NCBI GenBank assembly: GCA_009760855.2 | Contig: WPIO01000103.1 | Span: forward strand, 1,010,001-1,074,000 | Length of the DNA: 64,000 nucleotides | Direction of reading: 5' to 3' | Origin: Cristatella mucedo | Lineage: Eukaryota > Bryozoa > Phylactolaemata > Cristatellidae | Shown: positions 55,459 through 64,000 of the stretch, in pieces | How positions within the stretch are numbered: the first letter of the stretch is position 1 | Layout of the letters: each line of letters opens with the position of its first letter | Made by a program: the position numbers and the translations under genes | The notes under the pieces: model-generated | Told to the model about the DNA's origin: nothing | Databases searched by the model: none | The model's input: only the letters and a program-made list of their open reading frames with translations

Positions 55459-56357
55459 TTATATATTTATTTAGTGCTGCGTTCGAGACGATGCGTACGC
55501 TACCAGTCGTGCTCGCTTAGCGCTGCTCTTTCGTCCAGCGAGTGGACTGAGAGACGTCGTGAGCATTTTTTGAGGTGCTGGGTGCCTCGAATAAAAAATG
55601 ACTTTCTGAAAATTGCACCCGATTCTTGTTTTAAGCTGGAATAGAAAACCTGCTATGAGAAAACCATATGCAATCTCTACTTGATGGTGTGATGCATATC
55701 GAGATCTGAGGGACGTAGCTAGCCTCGCTATCGAGATCTCCGGGACGTCGCGCGAGCCTCGCAAGGGCGCAGCAATAGCGCCGAGCGGGTCGTTCTTTGA
55801 AAGTTCGCGCGCGCGGGGCGCAATCAGTCTGCAGGCTCGCCGCCAGATTAGAATTTGCCACGAGAGAGCGGAGGCATAATCTAGCCCGCCAGTCATTGGG
55901 ATCGCGACTTGGAGTGGATCTGTGATAATAGTAATACATTTACACAAGAGCCCTAGGAGAACGTCAAAGCGAAGCTTAAACTGATCGGCCGCCGGCGTTA
56001 CCTTGCGACGGTCGTTCGCGGCATTGATCGGACGCGCGCGTGCCTCTGTGCGAAGAAGACGGCGGCGCAGCGGCAGCGCGCGGAACGACCTCGGCGCCGT
56101 GCTGCGAGGGATCTTGGCAAGCGTTGGCGGCATGAGCGCCGCCTCCGCAAGGGAAGCCAACTCGGTGGCAGCAGCAGCAGCAGCGACGGCGGCGGCGGCG
56201 GCGAACCCCGCACGCATCGACTGGGGCGAAAGCGAAAGCGCTGCGACAGGCGCCGCAGCCGCAGCCGCAGAGACCGACGACCCGTGACCGAAGCCGCGAG
56301 GCGGCCGTCCCAGACGACCCGTGGCGCTTGATGGGCGCTTTCCCGCTCTCTCCGCAG
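55459..56357. other. Spacer upstream of first recognised receptor exon
   Basis: Contains a LINE-tail remnant (GATAATAGTAATACATTTAC, about 55,922-55,965) and (GCA)n/(GCG)n runs at about 56,165-56,205. A 303-codon minus-strand frame over 55,471-56,382 is Ala/Ser/Arg-rich and unrecognised. The promoter or earlier exons of the receptor gene may lie here or further upstream. Confidence 0.4.
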
Positions 56358-56639
56358 GCTCGCTCGACGACGACGACGACATGCCGTCACCGCCGCTCCG
56401 GGCCGGTCACGGCGCGTGCGGCGAAGAGGCCAGGCTACCCGAGCTTCGCGCGTACTTCGTTCAAAATCACTCGCTGACTCCGTCCGACGCGCAGCTGACG
56501 AGGTACGCCTGCGCCCGCTCGAGCGAAGTGGCCGCCTGCCTGCTGGACGTCATGAGGGCAAGCAGTGCCGGCGGCGACGGCAACAGCGGAGGAGGAGGCG
56601 GCGGCGGCGACAGCGGCGAAGCGACTCAGACACTGCGAG
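56358..56639 (+). CDS. Class B1 GPCR, N-terminal exon (partial gene)
   Basis: First recognised exon of a secretin-family receptor. It starts after a strong acceptor (pyrimidine tract and CCGCAG, AG at 56,356-56,357) and ends at a GTGAGC donor at 56,640, phase 1. It encodes 94 residues: an Asp run (DDDDD), a mixed stretch with LPELRAYFVQ, a helix-like segment EVAACLLDVM whose Cys may be the first of the six ectodomain cysteines, then a Gly/Ser-rich linker GNSGGGGGGGDSGEAT. The open frame continues upstream to an ATG at 56,321, but no signal peptide is visible, so an earlier exon is expected. Membership rests on the matching phase and on the adjoining exon, not on homology of this exon itself. 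An alternative is that the true N-terminal exon is elsewhere. Confidence 0.5.
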
Positions 56640-56681
56640 GTGAGCACTTCGACCTGAGCGAAGCGTCCTTCGCATCCCCAG

Positions 56682-56682
56682 C

Positions 56683-56771
<89 letters not shown>
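56682..56771 (+). repeat. (CT)n microsatellite in receptor intron
   Basis: Starts 42 bp after the donor at 56,640. Confidence 0.97.
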
Positions 56772-56775
<4 letters not shown>

Positions 56776-57070
56776 TCGGCGCCGCTTCTCCGAGCAGCGG
56801 CGCTGCTCGGTCGCAGGATTCGGCGAAGCCCGAGCGCTCCCCATCTTAGGTAGGAGGAGCTGCGGCGGTGGTCGCGCGAGTTGCGGCCTCTCCTTTTTTG
56901 GCCTCTACGCAGATGAGGCCTATAATTCAGCGTTGCCCCGGCGATAGTTCAGATTATTGAATGACAGGAGGGGAGCTCTCTCAATTTCCGCTGGCCCATT
57001 CTGCTCTCGCTTTCACGCTGGCGGCACTGAGGGACTGGATCGGCAGACAGAGCGCGAGGGAGAGGCGGCA

Positions 57071-57084
57071 GAGAGAGAGAGAGA

Positions 57085-57182
<98 letters not shown>

Positions 57183-57202
57183 TGTGTGTGTGTGTGTGTG
57201 TT
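57071..57202. repeat. (GA)n plus (GT)n microsatellite
   Basis: GA array 57,071-57,179 followed by GT repeats to about 57,202; imperfect GTGT/ATGTGTG units continue to about 57,310. Confidence 0.96.
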
Positions 57203-57374
57203 TGGGCGTGTATGTGTTTTTTATGAGTGTCTTGTGTTCGTTTTGTGTTCATGTGTGTCTGTGTATGCACAGGTACAAGTGTGTGTACGCATGTGTGCGT
57301 GCGTGCGTGTCCACACATGCATTCACCTACGATGTAATGCGTTAATGCGTTGCACAAACTCGTCAATCTCGGCA

Positions 57375-57450
57375 CGGTAATAACAATGAAGCTTTCTTAT
57401 AGCGCACTAACACAGCATTTTTTTCTAGGCACTTTACATAAGCTCAAAGG
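57375..57450 (-). mobile_element. Degenerate LINE A hairpin tail (reverse)
   Basis: GGTAATAACAATGAAGC, a TATAGCGCACTAA stem half, then TTTTTTTCTAGGCACTTTAC: a decayed minus-strand tail. Confidence 0.5.
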
Positions 57451-57471
57451 AAACCTTTCGACTGGTTAGCG

Positions 57472-57592
57472 ATATTATTCATTTGTATGGCGCCCTAAGA
57501 GAACTTAATCTCTATTCATGCGCTTCAAATATGCCACGTGGCTCGAGCCCACGTGACCGTGGGTCGGAGTGAGCAGCTTCACCGCTGGGATA
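57472..57592 (-). mobile_element. SINE family L (reverse)
   Basis: Minus strand: head with GTGGGCTCGAGCCACGTGGC, then GAAGCGCATGAATAGAGATT, AAGTTCTCTTAGGGCGCCAT and ACAAATGAATAAT. It lies in the first recognised intron of the receptor gene. Confidence 0.75.
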
Positions 57593-59473
57593 GCATGGAA
57601 ATGTCCAGCAGACTGAAGCGCTTAAAAAGACGATCAGCATGGACGAATAGCGAATACTAGGTGAGAATAGGAGAATTTTTAGCGTCGCTTTAATTGCGAC
57701 CGAGTCAGCGAAAGTATTCTCCCGCGCTCCAACTGACAGATGCGTCGTCGATCCGCGACGCCGGGTCCGAGCCGTGTGCGGCGAGTGAGAATGTCGCCCA
57801 GTCGAAGGCGGGCAGCCCGGGAGGATTGCGAAAAGCCGACGCACGAAAGGTGCGCTCAAAAGTCAGCTAGCGCTTGACCAGCAGGCACCGAAAACGGCGG
57901 CGGAGCGCCTCGCTCCAGTTTTCACCCATACGAAATGCTCGGAAATGCTTGCGAATTCACACGAATGGGCCTGCGGCGGCGGCGTAGCGAGCGGTCGCTC
58001 CGCTAACCCGATCCGAGACGCGGAGCGCGGGCGCGCGGCCTCCTCTCCAGCTGTGCATGCTGTAACAGCTGCACAGCGGCACAGAGCACGTGCATTTTTC
58101 GGGAAGAACGACGACACGCGTAGATGGTCCGGAAAAAGTAGCATTCTTCGAGAGCCCGCACGCGTCTTTCGGTAGCGCTTTCTGCCGGAATATCGCTAGG
58201 CACAGCAATTACTCGCGAAGAGCATTCTGGCGCGCAGGAGATGCCTAAACGTCTAGCAGCCTGGCCGCGCGGAAGAGCTACAAATGCCAAAAGGTCGCCG
58301 CAGCTCAATGCGGCTACAGAGACTTCAGAACGGACGCCCGAATGAGGCGCGCGCGCGCGCCAGCCTATAAAAAGCCGCTCGGCAGGTGGCACTCTTAGCG
58401 GGGCCGCCGGTTGACGTCAGCGCACTCAGCCTCCTGCGCCGACCGTCGGCGCCGCAGCCGCCGCACCGGGTGCTCGGGCACGCGCCCGGTGCTGCGGCTG
58501 CGGCGCCGCCGGCCGCCGCCCACCTGCAGGCAGCGCGGCCTAGCGCCGGCTAGCGACTGGCCTCGGGCGCTGCCGGCGGCCAGTCGCTGAGGCGGCGGGA
58601 TGCGCCTCGCTGCGGGCTGCATCTCGGCCTCGCCCACCGGCGTTTCCGCCAGAGCGACGCGTCTGCCGCAGCGGCAGACAAAGCTGGAGGAACAAGGAGG
58701 AAGACGGCTCTCGCTACCGCAGCAGCTCGGCAGGCGGCTTGCAGGAAACTGCACCTGAGGAAACTGACCTGAGCCGGGAATGGCCGAGGGGGAGACAACC
58801 GACCCGACGGCCGCCATGGCCGCCGTCCTACATTCCGTAGCGGGCGTAGACGAAGGAAATCGGTGCGGACCAAATGGTAGGACGAATCAGCGTGGGCAAA
58901 CTTTGAAAAGAAGAAAAGGCACGTCTGCTCGACCGCATGCGACGATGCGAAAAGACCGCATTGCTCGAGGGAAGCGTCGTTCCGCCGTTGGCGGACGTCG
59001 GCGGATGCGCGCGCAGTCGAGTCAAAGGAAACGGTCTACCGGCGAGCTCTTAGAGCCGCGAGGTCAATGTGGCAGTCGCGCTGGGTCGTGTGAAAGTACC
59101 TAGCCGCCGAGGTCGTACGCTGCGGGACTCGAAGTCCACGAGAGAGCCTACCGAGGGAGACCAGGAATTAAACCTGGTGTCTCGGAATTGTTAGGTAAGT
59201 AACCGGGCCGCCTGCCCGCAGACTCACGTCTTAACTCGCTGTAATGGAGGGGGACCAGAGAGGTTTCGCAGAGACGCGCGCATCGCTCGTGCGCGTTTCG
59301 GCGAATCATGCGAAAGTGAGTTTAAGCCAGCGGGAGTCTCGGGGCGGGACTTTTGATAGAGCAGACGGCGAAGGTGTGATGGAGAGCCGCAGCCGCCGGA
59401 AGAACGCACAAACACCGCTCCATCTCGCAGCGGGTGGCAGCTACTGCAGGGCTCGCTGTGCGTCTCATTGCAG
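57593..59473. other. CpG-rich intron sequence of receptor gene
   Basis: No exon recognised. Holds two strong GC hairpins (58,448-58,507 and 58,552-58,588) and a tRNA-like repeat near 59,140-59,215. Confidence 0.4.
59110..59216 (-). mobile_element. Possible tRNA-like SINE head (reverse)
   Basis: The minus strand has a box A-like GGCCCGGTTACTTACC and a T-arm-like CCAGGTTTAATTCCTGG with a perfect 5-bp stem. No full cloverleaf is apparent, and the tail is not one of the two SINE families named here. Confidence 0.35.
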
Positions 59474-59578
59474 CCGAACACTGCCCGCCGCATGCCGATG
59501 AAATCAACTGCTGGAGCTGGACTGCGCCGAAAACGAGCGTGTACAGCGACTGTCCTCGCGAAGAGGGATTCGTCGTTG
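59474..59578 (+). CDS. Class B1 GPCR, ectodomain exon
   Basis: A 105-nt exon between acceptor CTCATTGCAG (AG at 59,472-59,473) and donor GTAAGT at 59,579. It takes one base from the previous exon and gives one to the next. It encodes EHCPPHADEINCWSWTAP, then KTSVYSDCPREEGFVV. The C....DEI.CW and P......CP spacing is the core of the hormone-receptor domain (second, third and fourth conserved Cys, plus the conserved Asp and Trp). This domain binds the C-terminal part of a peptide hormone outside the cell. A Lys replaces the usual Gly after the W..TAP turn. The ATG-initiated frame from 59,434 is an artefact of intron sequence read in frame. Confidence 0.82.
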
Positions 59579-59637
59579 GTAAGTTGCCCTCTCGCGCCTT
59601 GCCGGCTGCAAGCCTTTGCGCTAGTGCCCACATTGAG

Positions 59638-59641
59638 CGAG

Positions 59642-59698
<57 letters not shown>

Positions 59699-59712
59699 AT
59701 AGATAGATAGAG

Positions 59713-59784
<72 letters not shown>

Positions 59785-59785
59785 C
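59638..59785. repeat. (GA)n, (CA)n, (TA)n compound microsatellite in intron
   Basis: GA array 59,638-59,694, GATA units, CA array 59,713-59,762, then TA/CATATATA to about 59,796. Begins 59 bp after the donor at 59,579. Confidence 0.96.
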
Positions 59786-59796
59786 ATATATATATG

Positions 59797-60467
59797 CCTG
59801 TATACACGTAGACAACTATATACGTGTAGATTGAGTCAGCGATAGCATCGGAGATATGTAAAAAGCGAAAAAATGCGAGAGTATGCAAGAAAACATCAGG
59901 AGAGAGACAGCGAGAGAGAAAAGGAGCGGGAGAGAGGCGAATCTCTGATAGCGTCCAATCAGCGTACGGCTAGGTATCTCTTGGACGTTTGTCGAAGATC
60001 GGCCGGCGGCCTATGAGTGGCCGGGTTGGCAGCCGACGAATACTTAAATAGAGCGTCTAGCCGCTCTGGCTGCTCGTTCACGGCTGACGCAGGATCGCGA
60101 CGACTCTGCATCATCCTACAGCATCATCCTACATCGGAATCCTAGTCAATCCTTATTTGGAAGTAGCTTAGAGAGCTTCGCCACCGAGCGAAAATCGGGC
60201 AGTTTTGCAGGGCCTCTGCTACTGCACAGCCACTGGCACTTAGGTCAACAGCTCTTAGCAGAGCCGTTGGGCAGTGTTGAAAAAGGCCAAAAATGTCACG
60301 GAGTCCGCATGCGAGTGGAGCTACACGAATGCGCTATGCCGCCGAAGCCGCTGCCGCTCGCTCGCTCTCGAGAACTCCAGCCCCCAGCCGCTGACGTAGG
60401 TCAAGGCTGAGTGAGACCGGGGAGCAGACTCTTCGACCTCGGCGCTGCTGCACGAGCTTTCTTGACT
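59797..60467. other. Intron sequence, nothing recognised
   Basis: A TATA-like ACTTAAATAGAGC lies near 60,041, and CATCATCCTACAGCATCATCCTAC is repeated near 60,109-60,134. I see no exon. Confidence 0.4.
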
Positions 60468-61142
60468 CCGCCTACCAGCATGTGCGATCAGGTGATTGCA
60501 CATGCTGGTGCAAAACTCTGCAGCTAGGCTTGTCTGTCATGAGCGTCGCAGCTGCCACATCACTCCACTTCTCGCCGACCTGCACTGGCTACCAGTCAAG
60601 CGACGGATTGACTTCAAGGTTTTGTCGCTCACTTTTAGGTCCCTTCATTCTATGGCTCCACCCTTTCTCTCAGATATACTACCCCATCAGGCCAAGCATC
60701 GTACCACCCGCTTTCCGGAATCCAACAGTCTACAAATACCTCGTACAAACCTTAAATCCTTTATAGACCGTGCATTTAGTTCGTATGGTCTCAAAGCCTG
60801 GAACTTCCTCCCGACCTGCTTCAGAACATCCCCTGACCTGACCACATTTAAAAAGAACTCAAAAACACACCTATTTAGGACAGCATATAGTGGGTCCCTG
60901 TGATTCGTCTTTGATGTGCTTATGCGTGCTGACACTGTGCATGCTGCCACTAACCACATTTGCATGCTGACCATGTGCATGTCACCCCTAACCATATTAT
61001 TCATTGTGTTTGTTTTTCAAGCATGATTTTACTTACCATTCAATTGCATTTCCATTTGCAGCAAATGTAAATTGCCTAGAAAGAGATTAAGTTCTCTCAG
61101 AGCGCTTAATCAAGTGTATTATTATTATTATTATTATTATTA
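60468..61142 (+). mobile_element. LINE family A, 3' copy inside receptor intron
   Basis: 5'-truncated. The C-terminal domain is almost intact from 60,496 to 60,903 ([59 protein letters not shown], ending AYSGSL stop). The 3' UTR, hairpin (61,065-61,110) and TATTATTATTATTATTATTAC tail reach 61,142. The open frame suggests a young copy. Its tail ends 54 bp before the next receptor exon. Confidence 0.92.
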
Positions 61143-61196
61143 CTCCCTCGCCGCAGTCGGCGCTGCAGCTCCAGCTCTCTCACTTACGCTCACTAG

Positions 61197-61321
61197 GCAA
61201 GCTTGCGTACCGGATGTGCTCCGAGAACGGAACGTGGTCGCCGACGGATTACAAGGAGTGCATTCATCCGGAATACATAGAACACCTGAACAATTCGACC
61301 GGCCTCCCGGGAGGCAACGAG
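61197..61321 (+). CDS. Class B1 GPCR, ectodomain/stalk exon
   Basis: A 125-nt exon after acceptor CGCTCACTAG (AG at 61,195-61,196), ending before GTAATG at 61,322, phase 0. With the base from the previous exon it reads GKLAYRMCSENGTWSPTDY, then KECIHPEYIEHLNNSTG. This is the end of the hormone-receptor domain: fifth Cys, the NGTW motif with the conserved Trp, TDY, and the sixth Cys. There are potential N-glycosylation sites at NGT and NST. A stalk leads to TM1. Only five residues separate the Trp and the sixth Cys region, a short loop of the CRF-receptor kind; calcitonin and DH31 receptors usually have a longer one. Confidence 0.88.
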
Positions 61322-61422
61322 GTAATGCTCGCTGCGGCGCTCAGTGGAGGCGGAGGGTCGGCGGCGGCGGCGGCGGCGGCAGCAGTGGTCATCTCGCTGC
61401 TCCGCATCGTTCTCGCCGACAG

Positions 61423-61550
61423 CTGCTGGAGCTCGACAACTTCCACTGGCGCTCTCTGCAAGCGATCGTGCTGAAGGACATCTACTTCTACGGCAGCATC
61501 GTGTCGCTGCTCATGCTTGTCGCGACGCTCGCCATATTCTGCTCGTTCAA
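61423..61550 (+). CDS. Class B1 GPCR, TM1 exon
   Basis: A 128-nt exon after a 101-bp intron that contains a (CGG)n run (61,352-61,380). Acceptor CTCGCCGACAG (AG at 61,421-61,422); donor GTGAGC at 61,551, phase 2. It encodes a juxtamembrane segment (LLELDNFHWRSL, then VLKDI) and one hydrophobic span, YFYGSIVSLLMLVATLAIFC, followed by SF. This is the first transmembrane helix with the family's typical aromatic start. Reading through the small intron also stays open, so intron retention would add Ala/Gly-rich residues; splicing is preferred because the joined protein aligns with the family. Confidence 0.88.
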
Positions 61551-61934
61551 GTGAGCTCGCCCGTGGCGTCCCCTGGCTGACAGCCGCCGCCGCCGCGCTT
61601 TCCCATTGGCTAGCTAGCCAGCTAGCTCCAGAGTCTCGTCGAGAACGGCCTCCGGCTCGCCGGCTTCCGCGCTGCTCGCATTCCCGCTCCGTTCGCCATG
61701 CTGCATTCCGACATTCCGAGGCGTTCATTGGGCTGCTCGAGTCGCGAGTAGGCGCAGAGAGCGCTGTCTCCAAAGTCGCCTTCCCAAGCTGAGCTACCGA
61801 GACCGCGGTCGTCGTTACTAGCGGGCGTTACTTGAGCGGGCGCCAAAAGCGCCGCGAGAGAAAATCGGTAGCCGGTCTCGCTCAACAACTTCGGCTAATA
61901 AATCAACGTGACCTAATAATTGCAATAGTACGAT

Positions 61935-62078
61935 AATATATTTCATTTGCATAGCATTCTAAAAGGGCTTTATCCCGACGCTTTACATATGCAGCAGGGC
62001 TCGAGCTCGCGACTAGCAACTTTTTCAGAGCGAAAGTTAGCTCTGCACTTAAAGCGAGCCACCCAGGTCAATTAGAAG
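61935..62078 (-). mobile_element. SINE family L, degenerate (reverse)
   Basis: Minus strand: head with GCGAGCTCGAGCCCTGC, then a decayed hairpin half (AAAGCGTCGGGATAAAGCCC) and ATGCAAATGAAATATATT. Lies in the TM1-TM2 intron. Confidence 0.6.
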
Positions 62079-62603
62079 CACACTCCTCCCGGTCGGACTT
62101 TACAATAAATCAACCTCCAGCGGGGGCCGGCAGACGTGTGGCGCTTTTCGAGCTTCCGGTGAGCGCCGAGAGGTCGCGAAACGACGAGCTCGCGTGGGCA
62201 GGTGTCGCTGGTGCCACTTCAGTTGAGCTGGCCACTCCACGCTGGGCCCAAGTGCCGGATGTGGACGCTATCGGAGAGCGGGCCACTGTGAAGCGACGAG
62301 GCGTCCTTAAATGCGACGAGGCGTCGAAAAGCTCGCCGAAAAGCAGCCGGTTCGGAGCAGGATCACCAAGGATCACGCGACGAGCAAGCGCCGCGGAGCT
62401 CGTCACACGGGATGCCTCGGGGCGGGGCGTGGCGGCGATGGGGAGAGGCGACGCATGGGGAGAGTGGTGGCTGGCGCCGCTCTGGCTGCACGCGCTCTCG
62501 CACGCAGCGAGGCCTCTAGTTTCGCTCGCCAGCGCTGACAATGGCGGCACCTGTCGGCTGCTGGCCGAGCTTGCCAGTGCAAGGAATTCGTTTTCCATTG
62601 AAG

Positions 62604-62733
62604 GTCGCTGCAGTGCCCCAGAGTGCACATACACAAAAACCTCGTCATATCATATATTGTTCTGTACACGATGAACATCGTCATTTACGAGCCCTACATA
62701 ATGTCGCGAAATGACAGCGTTTATCAGTCAGAG
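62604..62733 (+). CDS. Class B1 GPCR, ICL1-TM2 exon
   Basis: A 130-nt exon after TTTTCCATTGAAG (AG at 62,602-62,603), ending before GTAAAG at 62,734, phase 0. Its first base completes the Lys codon started in the TM1 exon. It encodes SLQCPRVHIHKNLVISYIVL, then YTMNIVIYEPYIMSRNDS. The C.R..IHKNL motif is the signature of intracellular loop 1/TM2 in class B1 receptors, and the following span is TM2. HKNL.(I/F)S and the residues after it are closest, from memory of the family, to calcitonin/DH31/PDF receptors. In full receptors TM3 to TM7 and a tail would follow; the next exon is not securely identified. Confidence 0.9.
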
Positions 62734-63908
62734 GTAAAGCACTCGCTCCCTGTCTCTCTCTCTCTCACTTCTTTCCGGCAGCTGTCACTCGGCCGCGGTG
62801 CCAGTGGCAGCGCGCTCCGGCACCGCATCACGCTGGCCACGGCGGCGGTGCGCTCCGGCACCGCATCACGGCGGCGACAGCTTTTCTCCATCCAGTCGCC
62901 GCCCTCTCGTTGGCCGCTCGATTTCTGCTCGGTGCCGTCGAGTCGCTCGCCGCTGTGGTCGCAGGCGTGGCGACCAGAACTCGTCGGTCAGTGTGTTGGG
63001 GGAAATGCAGAATCCGAGTGCAATCGGCTGCGTCATAGCAGCGAAACTTTTGGCAAGCGTTCTTTTGCATCCGCACCGCCAGGTGGCCCCGCGATTGGCC
63101 GATACCGGGAGCGAGAGAGCGAGCAGCGGCATCGAATTAGACGAGCGACGGAACGAAAGTGAGAGTAATAAATAAAGAAGTTTAGGAGGTTCATCTTCCT
63201 GATTTAAAGGTTCGCGATGGCCGTCGAGGGCTTTCGTCGGTCGAGAGGTCTCCGGCGATCCACCATGAACTGACAGTCCGCGGGCAGGCAGGGCAGGACA
63301 GGGCAGGGTAAGCCTGGGCAGGACGTCGGACGACTTGTGTCGTTCCCGACGACCAGATGCCTCCTGCCCGTATCTACGGCAAATGGCGGTCGGGTAGCCT
63401 GGTCTACTTTGAGCGGAAGTCACCGGCGTACGGTAAAGGGGAAGTCAAGGCCGTTTAGTCCGCTCGGCCGGCGGTTGCGGCCGGCCGTTTCGTGCGAGCT
63501 GCCCCAGGAGGTGGGGCAGCGAGCGGGAGCCGAAAGTCGAAGAGCGGAGCCTGCATGAACCGAAACCCCACCGACCCACCGCTCAGTCCAGTCGCCACCA
63601 GCCCCCACAGCGGCCTGCCGGCCGATGAGAAGCCACGACGTCTCGGGCCGCGCATCTAACTTTTCGAGCGCTGCTGGCCACCCATGGCGTCGCCCATCCC
63701 CTCGAGATACATCATTCTGACCGAGCGGCTCGCGCTGCTGGCGTTGCATCGGAACCTATGCCGTAGCCGGCGGGCGGACGGCCAGCAATCACTCGCCGCC
63801 GCCGTGCGCCGGTGTGTACACCTGTCGGCCGGTAATGGCTACCGGGCGGATGAGGCTCAGCTGGGCTGGGCGGTGCAGCTTTCATGCTTCAACAATCGTT
63901 CGCAGCGA
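62734..63908. other. Receptor intron or downstream sequence
   Basis: GC-rich with overlapping frames; nothing recognised with confidence. A weak exon candidate at 62,978-63,082 is discussed in the findings. GCGCTCCGGCACCGCATCAC is duplicated at about 62,812-62,831 and 62,848-62,868. Confidence 0.35.
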
Positions 63909-64000
63909 AGCTAAAATGCCATTAGCGGCGGAGCTCGAATGCCCTTAGCGGGAAAGTGGGATGCCGCGTTCGCGAGAAAGCTAGAATGCCTTTCGGCGAG
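63909..64000 (+). repeat. 23-bp tandem repeat, runs off the window
   Basis: Four diverged units of 22-24 bp (63,909; 63,932; 63,955; 63,979), each with AGC-T-x-x-ATGCC and a later (T)TAGCGG/TTCG-type half. The array continues past the end. Confidence 0.75.

Noticed and set aside
55471-56382. 303-codon minus-strand frame
   Set aside because: Ala/Ser/Arg-rich, opposite a supported receptor exon at one end and across a LINE-tail remnant; no family match.
60041-60060. TATA-like ACTTAAATAGAGC and downstream CATCATCC repeats as an LTR or promoter
   Set aside because: No matching second LTR, primer-binding site or coding part; it lies inside a receptor intron.
61072-61554. Single long exon across 61,072-61,554
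   Set aside because: The frame includes LINE tail and a (CGG)n intron; the spliced model 61,197-61,321 plus 61,423-61,550 gives the conserved receptor sequence.

Overview
This is eukaryotic, metazoan nuclear DNA from an invertebrate whose taxon I cannot name. It is intron- and repeat-rich and carries CR1/L2-type LINE relics, tRNA-derived SINEs, hAT and Tc1-like transposase relics, and very long (CT)n, (GA)n and (GT)n arrays. No bacterial operons, rRNA genes, CRISPR arrays or intact host single-exon genes are visible.

The window has two halves. Roughly 1-44,300 has moderate base composition and is a transposon graveyard. LINE family A has an APE endonuclease plus reverse transcriptase and a 3' end made of a GCGCC...GGGCGC hairpin and an (ATT)n tail. 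It occurs as about ten coding fragments on both strands, twice with one copy inserted antisense inside another. LINE family B has a different 3' end and an (ATTAC)n tail and occurs as four fragments. Between these lie a hAT transposase relic (19,060-20,315), Tc1-like relics (6,660-8,975), a 927-bp foldback element (20,528-21,454), a direct duplication (38,945-39,255 and 41,171-41,484), a 14-bp tandem array (30,907-31,019) and a 1.45-kb purine-rich block (36,362-37,810).

Roughly 44,300-64,000 is CpG-rich, with interruptions by LINE and SINE copies. It contains the one host gene I can support: the 5' two-fifths of a class B1 (secretin-family) G-protein-coupled receptor on the + strand. Five exons (56,358-56,639; 59,474-59,578; 61,197-61,321; 61,423-61,550; 62,604-62,733) join in phase and encode an N-terminal low-complexity/helical stretch, the Cys-rich hormone-binding ectodomain, TM1, ICL1 and TM2. 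TM3 to TM7 must lie beyond the window or in exons I could not recognise, and the signal-peptide exon was not found. TM2 resembles the calcitonin/DH31/PDF receptor branch, but the ectodomain loop is short, so the subfamily is open.

Two general patterns stand out. First, the LINE family A 3' hairpin is also the tail of a tRNA-headed SINE family and occurs alone many times, as expected for a SINE that borrows a LINE's reverse transcriptase. Second, several of the longest (CT)n or (GA)n arrays start 25-90 bp downstream of a GTRAG-type splice donor, including two donors of the receptor gene. Most long open frames in the window are translations of microsatellites or of the strand opposite a repeat and are not genes.
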